A stretch of 64,000 bases of DNA, taken from assembly GCF_024436395.1 (NCBI RefSeq), contig NZ_JAFMZO010000002.1, positions 248,001 to 312,000 on the forward strand. The letters are read 5' to 3'. Shown in pieces: positions 46,015-55,008 of the stretch; within the stretch, counting starts at the first letter, position 1; every line of letters starts with the position of its first letter. Source of the DNA: Paradesertivirga mongoliensis (GTDB lineage Bacteria; Bacteroidota; Bacteroidia; Sphingobacteriales; Sphingobacteriaceae). Below the pieces are notes generated by a model. It did not search any database. It saw only the letters and a list, made by a program, of their open reading frames with translations, and was not told the DNA's origin. The translations under genes were made by a program, and so were the position numbers.

Positions 46015-47883
46015 TTATTTTTGAAGTTTTTGAACCTGTTGCTTTAACTCATCTATTTGCTTCTGCTGTTCTTTTATGGCGTTGATTAGGACTGGGATAA
46101 GACCTACATAGTCAATTCCAAGCGTTTCTTTTGATTCATCACCCTTGACAACCTCAGGTATTAAAGGACGAACATCTTGAGCAATAAGACCTAACAATTT
46201 GTCAGAGTCAGGTTTCTTTTTCCAATTGTAGATTACTGGTTGCAACTGCATTATATCGTTCAGTCCGTACTTCAAATTGGATATATTGGTTTTAAGACGT
46301 CTATCTGAGCTACCTAAAACCTGATCGTAACTTATATCATCTATTTTAATATCGCCGTTAACCTGTAATTTATAATCCCCTTGATCCGTAGTATACCCAA
46401 TTAAAACCTCACCATCATCAGTTATTCGCATTCTTTCGCTACCCTTTGCATCCTCATCAGCCTGGCTACCGCTATTTGTAAAGAAAATTAACGGTTTATC
46501 TGCGGCAGCATTTCCCACATACATTTCAGCACCAACAGCATATAAATAAGCTTTGTTAGGCCCATTCAATATCCTGCTCCCTTGTGTACCGGTCCGATAC
46601 CCACTACTGTTTATACCCATATCAATGTAGCCAAAGTCATCTTCACCATTGTCCGCTGTAGCCACAATATCAGCACTGGCATCCTGTCCACTACTAGTGT
46701 TCTGGATATTCATTTCAATATATTGATCTCTCTCTGCTTCAACCCATAATACAGTACCTAAACCCGAGTTGACATTATTAGTAATCGAGCCACCGTTAAT
46801 ATTAAGCCGTGATTCAGAAACATCATCGTTCCCAGTCCCAATACCAACATTGCCAATAGAATCAATTTTCATTCTGATGTTGCTAGTGGCTTGTCCTCCC
46901 GTAATAAATCTTAAATTTTTATCTACTGTTGCAGTTCCTATAGTTAAATTTCCTGATTTATTATAGAGGTACGAATTGCCCCCTCCCCCCAAAGCGTCTG
47001 TACTGGTATTTCCTGTTGAGTTAATTCCTAAATCAACAAAATTTGTGGTTTCAGTACCCGAATTGTTGCTTGCCACGATATCAGAACTTGCTGCAATGCC
47101 ATTCGATAGATTCTGAATATTTAACTGCAAATAGTTATTTATGGTACCTTTTCCACTTATCACGTTGTAAGAAGATGTTGTACCGGCGTCAACCAAAAAT
47201 TTCTCATTAGCCGTTGCAAAACTTGGATTAGAACCAATTGCTACATTTCCGGACGCGTCCATGAACATCCGCTGAACGTTGTTGGTTCTAAATCGCAAAG
47301 CGTTAGCATCTGTTGTTCCCACGAAGCTGCCTGAATTGTATGTATTTGTCTGCCCGGAGTTACCTGTTAAAGACCAGGCGTTAGTAGATGCAGTTGCTGT
47401 ATAAACACGCTTTTTTACAACACCGCCGGCTATCAATAAAATACTGTCTAGACCAGAACCTTCCTGTACACCACTTAGATAGAGCGGATTCGCAGTGGCT
47501 CCAATAGTTAAAGCATAGCCGGGAGCACTAGAACTTCCAATACCCACTTTTCCAGTATAGTACAAGTCACTCCCTGTGGTCGTCCATTGAGAACTTGATC
47601 CATTAAAAACCCAGGTAGTTCCGTTGTAGTAATAAAAGCCTGCAGTGCCATCGGTCTGATAAATTAGCAATCCCGTTGCTGGACTTGAAATGGCGAGTTT
47701 TTGTGCAAGGGTCATCCGGGGAGCCAGAAACCCTTTGGTATCGAAACTAACATCCAAACCTGCAGATTCATGCGGCGCTGCCCCGGTTGAATTAATACCC
47801 ACATTCTGGGCGTATCCCACCTGGCATAACAATGCAAGAAACAGCAAAGCAAATCCTTTAAATATGAAGTATTTTTTAAGCAT
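46015..47883 (-). CDS. secreted tail-fiber-like protein with S74 auto-processing domain
   Basis: A 622-residue secreted protein with a signal peptide (1-25). The N-terminus is the usual Bacteroidetes form (NVGINSTGAAPHESAGLDVSFDTKGFLAPRMT; ATGLLIYQTDGTAGFYYYNGTTW), then Gly/Asn-rich repeats (NVGIGTGN, GNLTIGTAT). A peptidase S74 intramolecular chaperone spans about 520-600 with the catalytic S526 and K531 (SDRRLK), followed by a coiled coil (598-622). S74 domains trimerise beta-helical fibres and then cut themselves off. First gene of the operon. Confidence 0.88.
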   Translation of the reverse strand: MLKKYFIFKGFALLFLALLCQVGYAQNVGINSTGAAPHESAGLDVSFDTKGFLAPRMTLAQKLAISSPATGLLIYQTDGTAGFYYYNGTTWVFNGSSSQWTTTGSDLYYTGKVGIGSSSAPGYALTIGATANPLYLSGVQEGSGLDSILLIAGGVVKKRVYTATASTNAWSLTGNSGQTNTYNSGSFVGTTDANALRFRTNNVQRMFMDASGNVAIGSNPSFATANEKFLVDAGTTSSYNVISGKGTINNYLQLNIQNLSNGIAASSDIVASNNSGTETTNFVDLGINSTGNTSTDALGGGGNSYLYNKSGNLTIGTATVDKNLRFITGGQATSNIRMKIDSIGNVGIGTGNDDVSESRLNINGGSITNNVNSGLGTVLWVEAERDQYIEMNIQNTSSGQDASADIVATADNGEDDFGYIDMGINSSGYRTGTQGSRILNGPNKAYLYAVGAEMYVGNAAADKPLIFFTNSGSQADEDAKGSERMRITDDGEVLIGYTTDQGDYKLQVNGDIKIDDISYDQVLGSSDRRLKTNISNLKYGLNDIMQLQPVIYNWKKKPDSDKLLGLIAQDVRPLIPEVVKGDESKETLGIDYVGLIPVLINAIKEQQKQIDELKQQVQKLQK

Positions 47884-48004
47884 AATTTGAGCGTAATAAA
47901 ATTATTATTGCGGAGGTATACGAAAACCGTAAATATTTTGTTGCGTTTTAAACCGCAGGCTGTAATTCAGCCCGAAATGAAGGAAATCCCGAAAATTCTT
48001 TTGC

Positions 48005-49288
48005 TTAAAATCTTCGCTGATAGCTAAGAGCTGCCGTGGTTTGATTGCCGAAGATATTTTTCTGGTATTCCTGGTTTACCCATGATAAGTTGAGCGACAG
48101 AACATTGAGCGCTTTAAAAGAATGTGTAAAACCCAGAGTCAGGTTATTGGATTTGAGTCGGTTAACATCGGTAACTAGCATACTACCCGGCTCACCATTC
48201 TCTCCTACTCCCCCAATCAGTACCGTATTTGTAGAAACATCAGGTGAAAGTCCTGTACCGGCCGCAAACCTGATGTAATCATCAGCGCCGCCCAAATAAT
48301 AACGCACATTAAGCGAGTACGAATGAGAGAGCGAACTTTCTGCCGGAGTAAGGTAGGCGCGGAAATTAAACCAGTAGTTCTTGTAGTACTTACCCAGAGC
48401 AAGGGTATAGATCCAGGTGTTATCGTCGAATCTGAGCAGCCTGAAACCTGCATCCGCTTCAAATGAGGCAGGCAGGTTCGCATAAAGCGAGAACCCTGCG
48501 CGATAATTTGGAAAAATACCGTCTGCAGAATAGCCGCCGCTTACATAAGTGTAAAACATCGGAGATAGTTTTGGATAAGCGTCAACTTCAAACTGTAGTC
48601 CCTCCGACTTAAACCGGTTGGCATAATTAATTCGGGCAGATACTGATCCAAGCCTGGTTTGGCGACCATAATCAAAACTCACCAGTTGCCATGGATCGCT
48701 AAACTGCTCATCGAAATGTACAAAATCATAACTAAGCCCGAACTTATTTTTAGAACTATTCTCTCTTATTCGCTGAGAAATTGCTCTTGCCGCTGTATTT
48801 TTTGGATCGGTGCGCAAAATTAGTGTAACAACCTTATCGGCCTCTTTATAGCGATTTAAATTGTTTAATATCTTAGCTTTCAGCAGAAGGAGGTCTTTCG
48901 ATTCAGGATGGAACTGTAGTCCGTCATTCGTTAACTGCAGGGCCTGGTTGTACTGATCATTCCAAAATTCAAGACTTGCGTAAGCCAGGCTTGCATCTTC
49001 GTGCCCCTGCTCCTGTTTCAAGACAGTTTTAAACTCAGCTCTGGCACTGTCTGGCTTATCTGACCAGGTATATACCCGGCCAAGAAATATTCTTATGTCC
49101 TTATAATCCGGACTTTTACTTAGGGCTTCCTTGGAAAGCTGGATAGCCAAAGGATAGTTTTTTTTTTCAAAAGCAGCAGTCCTGGCCTCCCGGAAAAGTT
49201 CATCACTATCCTGAGCCCTTAATGTTGAGCAGAACAAAAGGAGCAGACTTATCAGGATATAAACTGGTAACGTTGAGAGCACACGCAT
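48005..49288 (-). CDS. YaiO-family outer-membrane barrel with TPR repeats
   Basis: A 427-residue protein with a signal peptide (1-25, ending LRAQ). Tetratricopeptide repeats occupy about 28-175 (LAIQLSKEALSKSPDYKDIRIFLGRVYTWSDKPDSARAEFKTVL). A YaiO-type barrel follows (about 185-427), ending in aromatic YQRRF. YaiO proteins are outer-membrane proteins often found with glycosyltransferase or polysaccharide export genes. It is 121 bp upstream of the S74 gene in the same direction and may be co-transcribed. Confidence 0.88.
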   Translation of the reverse strand: MRVLSTLPVYILISLLLLFCSTLRAQDSDELFREARTAAFEKKNYPLAIQLSKEALSKSPDYKDIRIFLGRVYTWSDKPDSARAEFKTVLKQEQGHEDASLAYASLEFWNDQYNQALQLTNDGLQFHPESKDLLLLKAKILNNLNRYKEADKVVTLILRTDPKNTAARAISQRIRENSSKNKFGLSYDFVHFDEQFSDPWQLVSFDYGRQTRLGSVSARINYANRFKSEGLQFEVDAYPKLSPMFYTYVSGGYSADGIFPNYRAGFSLYANLPASFEADAGFRLLRFDDNTWIYTLALGKYYKNYWFNFRAYLTPAESSLSHSYSLNVRYYLGGADDYIRFAAGTGLSPDVSTNTVLIGGVGENGEPGSMLVTDVNRLKSNNLTLGFTHSFKALNVLSLNLSWVNQEYQKNIFGNQTTAALSYQRRF

Positions 49289-49372
49289 TTTCTAATGTAA
49301 GCAATTATCAATAATTCGAGCGTCGAATTACACGCATATACGAAAAAACATCAGATAGGTTTGCACAAAAAC

Positions 49373-49404
49373 AAAAGGCCCGATGTTTTCACATCAGGCC
49401 TTTT
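49373..49404 (-). terminator. intrinsic terminator of the gene at 49425
   Basis: AAAAGGCC-C-GATG (49373-49385) pairs with CATC-A-GGCCTTTT (49392-49404) with one mismatched pair; on the minus strand it is followed by TTTTGTTTTTG-like Ts. Confidence 0.75.
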
Positions 49405-49424
49405 AATCGAAGTATTTTTATAGT

Positions 49425-49697
49425 TTAGGCTACAGCTTTTGTTTCAACAGAGTCTAATTCAAAAACAGCCAGCTGATTCATTAAGTTGTAATGTAGGGTC
49501 CCGAACAGATTAACAATTCCGGAAGTACTCTTCCCCTGAATTAAAATACGTTCTTTTAAGATCTCGATATTACTAAGATCTTTTCGTGATAAAATCAAAT
49601 CTTCATCCTGAATTTTTATTTCAGACTGATCCATTGAGAATTGTTTAAGAATCTCTTTAAAGCTAAATCCATTTAATAATAACTCTGTTAATTTCAT
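49425..49697 (-). CDS. small hypothetical protein with strong Shine-Dalgarno
   Basis: A 90-residue soluble protein without known domain. It is translated from ATG 49697 with GGAGG 6 bases upstream (49704-49708), a strong site for this phylum, where such sites are scarce. It lies in an AT-rich gap of about 265 bp and has a palindrome (49719-49739) in its leader or promoter. Its own terminator follows, so it is a single-gene unit. Possibly acquired or highly expressed. Confidence 0.6.
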   Translation of the reverse strand: MKLTELLLNGFSFKEILKQFSMDQSEIKIQDEDLILSRKDLSNIEILKERILIQGKSTSGIVNLFGTLHYNLMNQLAVFELDSVETKAVA

Positions 49698-49718
49698 AAA
49701 ATACCTCCGAATTTTTAT

Positions 49719-49739
49719 TTAGTGTAAACTTTACACTAA
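49719..49739. promoter_or_regulatory. palindromic operator candidate
   Basis: Arms TTAGTGTAAA and TTTACACTAA are perfect inverted repeats around a single base, 22 bp upstream of the ATG at 49697. A second short inverted repeat (TCGGC / GCCGA, 49743-49758) follows. The form suggests a repressor-binding site; the regulator is not identified. Confidence 0.5.
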
Positions 49740-49962
49740 GCTTCGGCTTTAACGCCGATTAAACTATTAACAAATATTAAGCCAATTCACTATCAACAAA
49801 TCAACATAATACTAAATTACAACTTTTATTATCATTTTATAAACGTAAATAAGAAATATTTACAAAAATCATTTTATTTACATAAAGATTATTTTTAGAC
49901 CTATATAAAAATGCATACACTAACTACAAAAACATCAGGACAGTGTATTTAACTTAGTACAA

Positions 49963-50427
49963 ATGAAATTAAGCGCCGGAATCCTCGCCTACCACAAACA
50001 TCCAGATATCGAAGTATTTTTAGTACATCCGGGCGGTCCTTTCTTCGAGAAGAAAGATCATGGCGTATGGTCAATCCCGAAAGGGGAATATATAGACGAA
50101 GACCCTTTTGAAATTGCAATAAAGGAATTTATGGAGGAAACCGGCAATATCCTGAGTAAAACGATGCCTTTTATAGCCCTTACAGAAGTAAGATTAAAAA
50201 GCGGGAAGAAGATATCCGCATGGGCAGTAGAGTGCGATTTCGAAATAAACTTCATACAATCGAATTCCTTTGAACTTGAATGGCCGCCTAAATCGGGCAA
50301 AACAAAACTCTTCCCGGAAGTGGATAAAGCCGGATGGTTTACGCTCGAGCAGGGGCGCTTAAAATTAAATCCGGCTCAAACAGACTTCGTCGATCAGCTT
50401 GAAGCTATTTTAAAGAGTAGATTTTGA
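49963..50427 (+). CDS. NUDIX hydrolase (COG4119-like)
   Basis: A 154-residue NUDIX protein. The WSIPKGEY start is typical of the COG4119 group. The NUDIX box reads GEYIDEDPFEIAIKEFMEETG, one residue shorter than the canonical spacing and with Lys for the catalytic-box Arg, but the EExG core is intact. The family hydrolyses nucleoside-diphosphate-linked compounds. It overlaps the convergent DUF6250 gene by 23 bp. Confidence 0.88.
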   Translation: MKLSAGILAYHKHPDIEVFLVHPGGPFFEKKDHGVWSIPKGEYIDEDPFEIAIKEFMEETGNILSKTMPFIALTEVRLKSGKKISAWAVECDFEINFIQSNSFELEWPPKSGKTKLFPEVDKAGWFTLEQGRLKLNPAQTDFVDQLEAILKSRF

Positions 50428-51103
50428 AGTCCCTGATCTCATGCCTCGACCAAGTGGTGCGAAACCCGAAATATCCTTCTTTTAACGGCTGAGGGTCTTG
50501 GTAGCTGAAAAATTTAACGCCGTCTACAAAGAACTCGGTAAGACCATTTTTTACCGTTAGCGTAATACGATAATCCCTGTTAGACTCTAATAAATGTGCT
50601 TTGTCGAGATGCTCCTGTAGCAAAGGCTTCCGGCCATCTCCGTAATATTTTCTAAATCGTGTGGTAGAATTGGTATTACCGCCCATTCCCACATAATAAA
50701 GGCTGAGCGAATCGTATTCTTCAAAAACGCCGCTACGTGTAAATGTATTTACATTTTTAGGATCTTTTGCCATCCAAAACACGTTTAGATCCGAGAGCCT
50801 GTCGTTCACGCCGCTGTCTACCAAGACTTTCCTGGTAAATTCAATCAAATAACCACCTTCGAGTTTCTCGTCAAGCCAAACCGTTGCGCCAGCAGCCACA
50901 TCGATTACCAGTTTATTTTTGTCTGCAACTACTCTTGAGTTTTTGTGAGCAGGAGTTTCGACAATCCAACGCGCAGATAATTTAGCAAACGCATCCTTAA
51001 AAATAAGCTTATCGACCTCGTAACCAGGAAGTATTAAAGCTGGCCCCTGAACTTTACAAGAAGTAAGAATCAGTAAAAAACAGAAAAACAGAAAAGACCT
51101 CAT
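50405..51103 (-). CDS. DUF6250 lipoprotein (concanavalin-like fold)
   Basis: A 232-residue lipoprotein (lipobox ILTSC, Cys 16). The mature part is a beta-sandwich with the pattern of DUF6250: IFKDAFAKLSARWIVE, GYLIEFTRKVLVDSG, DLNVFWMAKDP, LSLYYVGMGGNTNSTTRFRKY and GYFGFRTTWSRHEIRDFKIY. DUF6250 proteins occur in carbohydrate-use loci and probably bind or cleave glycans. No other sugar-use genes are adjacent here. Confidence 0.85.
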   Translation of the reverse strand: MRSFLFFCFLLILTSCKVQGPALILPGYEVDKLIFKDAFAKLSARWIVETPAHKNSRVVADKNKLVIDVAAGATVWLDEKLEGGYLIEFTRKVLVDSGVNDRLSDLNVFWMAKDPKNVNTFTRSGVFEEYDSLSLYYVGMGGNTNSTTRFRKYYGDGRKPLLQEHLDKAHLLESNRDYRITLTVKNGLTEFFVDGVKFFSYQDPQPLKEGYFGFRTTWSRHEIRDFKIYSLK

Positions 51104-51233
51104 ATAAAAAAACTTAAGATTGATTAGGATAATTCGCCTTGCCAGAACAAAACGATACTATAAAGTTATCGTTACAAGCCACGCTTTTTACCCATTTGAA
51201 AAATTTAAACCTCTCCCCGAACAATAAACACAA

Positions 51234-51241
51234 TATATTTG
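51234..51241 (+). promoter_or_regulatory. promoter -7 element for DUF2911 gene
   Basis: TATATTTG, an exact TAnnTTTG match 33 bp before ATG 51275; the longer frame from 51239 would overlap it. Confidence 0.55.
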
Positions 51242-51274
51242 CTTTATACTATTATTCACTTAAATAATACAGAT

Positions 51275-51790
51275 ATGAAAAAATTACTTGCTTTAACTTT
51301 TTTTGTCGCGTGTGTAGCCGGCAACAGCGCTTTCGCACAACAGGATAAAAGTAAAAGAGCCAGTCCTCCAGCAAAAGTAAGCGAAACGCTTGAAAGCGGA
51401 GCTGTTGTAACCATAGACTACAGCCAGCCGTCGTTAAAAAACCGTACCATCGGAAAAGATATTGCTCCTTATGGGAAGGTTTGGAGAACAGGTGCAAATG
51501 AGGCGACAATTTTCGAAGTAAGCAAGAATGTAACCGTTGAAGGAAAACCTCTTCCTGCTGGGAAATATAGTCTGTTCACTATTCCAGGGGAAAAAGAGTG
51601 GACTATTATTTTTAATAAAAACTGGGACCAATGGGGTACAAATTATAAAGAAGAAACCGACCAATTAAGAATCAATGTAAAACCTGAAAGCGGTGAATCG
51701 GCAAAAGAGTTATTTACCATCAGTTTAGCGAAAAACGGCGAAGTGTCGCTTGAATGGGGTAAAACCGAGGTTGAATTTGAGGTAAAATAA
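51275..51790 (+). CDS. DUF2911 secreted protein
   Basis: A 171-residue secreted protein from ATG 51275 with a signal peptide (ending SAFA-QQ). The DUF2911 domain is plain: ASPPAKVSETLESGAVVTIDYSQPSLKNRTIGKDIAPYGKVWRTGANEATIFEVSKNVTVEGKPLPAGKYSLFTIPG. The function of this periplasmic or surface family is unknown. It is followed by a hairpin (51803-51834). Confidence 0.9.
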   Translation: MKKLLALTFFVACVAGNSAFAQQDKSKRASPPAKVSETLESGAVVTIDYSQPSLKNRTIGKDIAPYGKVWRTGANEATIFEVSKNVTVEGKPLPAGKYSLFTIPGEKEWTIIFNKNWDQWGTNYKEETDQLRINVKPESGESAKELFTISLAKNGEVSLEWGKTEVEFEVK

Positions 51791-51802
51791 TAACGAAGGA
51801 TC

Positions 51803-51834
51803 TCTCAGAAGTCATACGCTTCTGGTTTCTGAGA
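51803..51834. terminator. hairpin between convergent genes
   Basis: TCTCAGAA (51803-51810) pairs with TTCTGAGA (51827-51834); an alternative inner stem CAGAAG / CTTCTG (51807-51812, 51819-51824) excludes the outer one. The T tract is weak. Confidence 0.45.
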
Positions 51835-51855
51835 ATCCTTTAAAAAGATGTTGCC

Positions 51856-52275
51856 TTAGCCAGCTTTTTTTCCTTTCGGGATTGCTGCGTTTTCCAAATC
51901 TCCTAACTCAATCTTTAATGCTTCTATCGATATTTGAATCTCTCGCAGAGAAAGATATAGCGAAATCAGGAGCAAGACCAAGCTGAATCCAAAAGTGGCT
52001 TTCGCAAGGTAATGGTTATCGTTAAACAACAATAACATACTTATCACACAAAGAAAAAAACTGGCTATTCCACAAGCCTGCATGTTCCTTATCAGGTAAA
52101 TTCTTTTTCGCAGATTTGAGATCTGTCCGATGAGATTGGGGTTGTTACTTTCAATATACTGGTTTTTCAGACTCCTTATCAAACTCGCCAAAGCCATAAA
52201 CCGATTGGTATAAGCAAGCAGCAGTAATGATATTGCTGGAAAAAGAATTGCTGGAGTTGTAATAGAAAATTCCAT
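51856..52275 (-). CDS. DUF2721 membrane protein
   Basis: A 139-residue membrane protein with three helices (about 8-26, 64-84, 90-110) and the DUF2721 signature RFMALASLIRSLKNQY, then QISNLRKRIYLIRNMQACGIASFFLC. The function of the family is not known. It follows the ABC operon genes on the same strand (35 bp gap) and could be the distal gene of that transcript. Confidence 0.82.
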   Translation of the reverse strand: MEFSITTPAILFPAISLLLLAYTNRFMALASLIRSLKNQYIESNNPNLIGQISNLRKRIYLIRNMQACGIASFFLCVISMLLLFNDNHYLAKATFGFSLVLLLISLYLSLREIQISIEALKIELGDLENAAIPKGKKAG

Positions 52276-52310
52276 AAACGTGCTTTTATTTCAGATCTGA
52301 CCTTACCTTT

Positions 52311-53060
52311 TTAAAGAAACCACTCATATAAATTAGATGGAGTTAAACCGGTTTTTTGTGCTCCGGTAACATCACGCCTCACTTGTCCCTCGGCCATCTG
52401 AATAATGCGACTTCCGTATGCCAATGCCTCTTTCATATTATGGGTAATTAATACGGCTGTTAGCTGGTGGTTTGCGATAAGTTTTGCAGCTGTTTTCATG
52501 ATTGTTTCGGCAGATCGCGGATCAAGGGCGGCAGTCGGTTCGTCTAATAACAATATTTCTAAACCATCCATTACAGCCATAAGCAGTGTTAATGCCTGGC
52601 GCTGACCTCCGGATAAAGAACCCATTGGCTGATGAACTTTTGCCTCCAGCCCCATACCCAGTTCAGCGATACGATCTTTTACGGTATTCTTAAATCTTTC
52701 CGTAATCCCGATTCGCAGGCCTTTTGATGAGGTTCGGAGCGCTGCCAGTCTAAAGTTTTCGAGAATACTTAGATCGGGCGCAGTACCACTTAGTGGATTT
52801 TGAAAAACGCGGGCAATCCATTTGCTGCGCTGATGTTCCCTGAGATGATCAACAGCACAATTACCAATATGAATGCTTCCGGAATCAGGAAAGATACTCC
52901 CCGAAATACAGTTTAAGAGAGTAGATTTTCCTGAACCATTTGCTCCTACAATCACAACAAATTCCGACTTCTGAATTTCAATATTAACATCGTGTAAAGC
53001 AATTACCTGATTTACTTTGCCCGTATTGAAGGTTTTATGCAAATGAGAGATTTTAAGCAT
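52311..53060 (-). CDS. ABC transporter ATP-binding protein (COG1101)
   Basis: A 249-residue ATPase for the COG2984/COG4120 importer. Walker A is GANGSGKST, the signature is LSGGQRQALTLLMAV, Walker B is [12 protein letters not shown] and the switch His is ITHNMKEAL. The sequence SSLSGSIFPDSGSIHIG is typical of the group. Permease and substrate-binding genes are upstream in the same direction. The complex probably imports an aromatic amino acid or a related small solute. Confidence 0.9.
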   Translation of the reverse strand: MLKISHLHKTFNTGKVNQVIALHDVNIEIQKSEFVVIVGANGSGKSTLLNCISGSIFPDSGSIHIGNCAVDHLREHQRSKWIARVFQNPLSGTAPDLSILENFRLAALRTSSKGLRIGITERFKNTVKDRIAELGMGLEAKVHQPMGSLSGGQRQALTLLMAVMDGLEILLLDEPTAALDPRSAETIMKTAAKLIANHQLTAVLITHNMKEALAYGSRIIQMAEGQVRRDVTGAQKTGLTPSNLYEWFL

Positions 53061-53158
53061 AGAGCGGGTATATCATTTATGAAAGTTATACGATCTTTTT
53101 TATGAACAATAGTTTATCGCACAAAAGTCCTGCGCGCTGTTTAATAACTTAAGCATAC

Positions 53159-54025
53159 TCACCTCTGAACAGATAATACCCTGGGCAAACTAACTATCAG
53201 CAACACGAAAGAGGCCGTAACAAGTTTTAAAAGATTTGCATCGACACCTATGTCTAGTGTGACCGCCAGCACCAACTGGAAAATAACAGCCCCCGCAATC
53301 ACTAATACCAGGTTAGTCAAAATCGACTTTACCTTAAGCCAGTGTATCAAGGTCTCTCCTATTATTACCGATCCAAGGCCGACGATTACGATCCCAATTC
53401 CCATATTTATATCTGCAAAGCCCTGAAATTGGGTAATAAGGTAGCCGCTAAGGGCGGTGAGACTGTTTGCCATAGCCAACCCGATGATTTTCATCCGGTT
53501 GGTATTCACGCCTAACGCTTTAATCATTGTTTCACTGTTTCCGGTGGCACGCATGGCAATACCGAAATCAGTTTTAAGAAGATAGCCAATTACAAGCAAC
53601 ATAACTACAACAAATACCAGCAGCACAATGAATGTATTTTGGTTCAAATCCTGAAGAAAAAACGCCGGGCTGAATAAGGTTGAAATATTGAATAAAGGAA
53701 TATTGGAACGTCCCATCAATGAGAGGTTGACCGAATATAGTGCAGTCATCACCAAAATACCTGCCAAAAGCGGATTTACATTGAGTTTAGCATGTATAAA
53801 TCCGGTAAAGGCGCCGGCCAGCGCGCCAGCTGACATAACCACCAGCAGAGAGAGCGATGGCGGTATTTCTGCCATCAGTAACACACCTGTTATTGCGCCA
53901 CCCAGAGTAAAGCTCCCGTCTGTAGTGATATCCGGGATGTTAAATATCTTCATGGAGATAAAAATCCCGATGGCCAGGCCAGAAAAACAGAGCGCCTGCA
54001 AGATGGCGGTGAGATAGAATTCCAT
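53159..54025 (-). CDS. ABC transporter permease (COG4120)
   Basis: A 288-residue inner-membrane permease with about nine helices. The pattern FISMKIFNIPDITTDGSFTLGGAITGVLL and the loop LKTDFGIAMRATGNSETMIKALGVN (EAA-like) identify the branched/COG4120 group. It shares one base with the upstream substrate-binding gene (stop/start TAATG) and is 98 bp from the ATPase gene. Confidence 0.9.
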   Translation of the reverse strand: MEFYLTAILQALCFSGLAIGIFISMKIFNIPDITTDGSFTLGGAITGVLLMAEIPPSLSLLVVMSAGALAGAFTGFIHAKLNVNPLLAGILVMTALYSVNLSLMGRSNIPLFNISTLFSPAFFLQDLNQNTFIVLLVFVVVMLLVIGYLLKTDFGIAMRATGNSETMIKALGVNTNRMKIIGLAMANSLTALSGYLITQFQGFADINMGIGIVIVGLGSVIIGETLIHWLKVKSILTNLVLVIAGAVIFQLVLAVTLDIGVDANLLKLVTASFVLLIVSLPRVLSVQR

Positions 54026-54996
54026 TAGTTTATTGCTTCAAAGCCTGCAGGTATCACAATCTTATATTTACTAGCAACCTGCGGATTGTATACCCTTACC
54101 CGCTTTTTCACCATCTCCCATTTTAAGTTATCAGAATTACCACTTTTTAAAAACTGAGCAGCCTGCTCGCCTGCCTGATAGCCCCATTGGTAAATATCGG
54201 CGCCAAAGGCTACCAGCGCACCGCGTTTTACCAGACCAGACTCACTGGTAAATATTGGAACCCCTTTTTGATTGCAATTTTTTAAAATGGTTTCAAAAGA
54301 CGCGAACACAGAGTTATCCGGATTAGCGAAAAAAGCATCGATATTCTTATTTAAAAGAGATTGGGTAACCAGCTGAGCATCGGCAGAACTATTTAACGGA
54401 AGGGCCTCAACCCGTACATTTAGTTGAGTGGCCAATGTCTTAATACGTTGAACCGCATCCACAGATTGAGGTTCGGATTGATTATAGATCATACCCACTA
54501 CCAGCGTTGCCCCCTTAGGTTTAATTAGCTGGGGGATGAACGAAAATGAGGTGTCGATATACGCCAGGTCCTCTGCCACCCCATATAAATTTTTTGGCTC
54601 CTTTCCAGCTGCATCGGTCACTTTCATACGTTCGGGAACTGGCGATACCATCATAAACACAGGAATCTCTTTAGAACGCTGAAGTGCGGTAATGGTAGAA
54701 AGCGTAGTACAGGTTGCCATCAAATCTACTTTCTCGGAGATAAAATAGTTAACGATCTGGGTAAGGGTGGGAATATCTCCCTGAGCATTGCGATAAATAA
54801 CCTGTACCGATTTGTCTTTTTCGCTAAAACCATTTTTTGCCAGCGCAGCCGTGAAGCCATCTCTGGCCTGAGAAATTGTAGCATCTTCAAAAGCATCAAC
54901 AAAACCAACAACCGGCACTTCCTTATTCTGCGAACTGCATCCCGCTGAAATTACCAGAGCGATAAGCCATATTTTTCCCGAATATAAACGGAACAT
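54025..54996 (-). CDS. ABC transporter substrate-binding lipoprotein (COG2984)
   Basis: A 323-residue lipoprotein (lipobox VISAGC, Cys 19) of the ABC_sub_bind / COG2984 family: VGFVDAFEDATISQARDGF, MATCTTLSTITALQRSKEIPVFMMVSPVPE, NLYGVAEDLAYIDTSFSFIPQL and GALVAFGADIYQWGYQAGEQAA. It binds the solute at the membrane surface and hands it to the permease. It is 12 bp after the MaoC-like gene and is probably co-transcribed. Confidence 0.9.
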   Translation of the reverse strand: MFRLYSGKIWLIALVISAGCSSQNKEVPVVGFVDAFEDATISQARDGFTAALAKNGFSEKDKSVQVIYRNAQGDIPTLTQIVNYFISEKVDLMATCTTLSTITALQRSKEIPVFMMVSPVPERMKVTDAAGKEPKNLYGVAEDLAYIDTSFSFIPQLIKPKGATLVVGMIYNQSEPQSVDAVQRIKTLATQLNVRVEALPLNSSADAQLVTQSLLNKNIDAFFANPDNSVFASFETILKNCNQKGVPIFTSESGLVKRGALVAFGADIYQWGYQAGEQAAQFLKSGNSDNLKWEMVKKRVRVYNPQVASKYKIVIPAGFEAIN

Positions 54997-55008
54997 ATTC
55001 TAAGTAAT

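Noticed and set aside
46015..49288. Tail-fiber and barrel genes as part of a prophage
   Set aside because: The S74 and YaiO proteins have signal peptides and Bacteroidetes surface-protein form; no terminase, capsid, portal or integrase gene is present.
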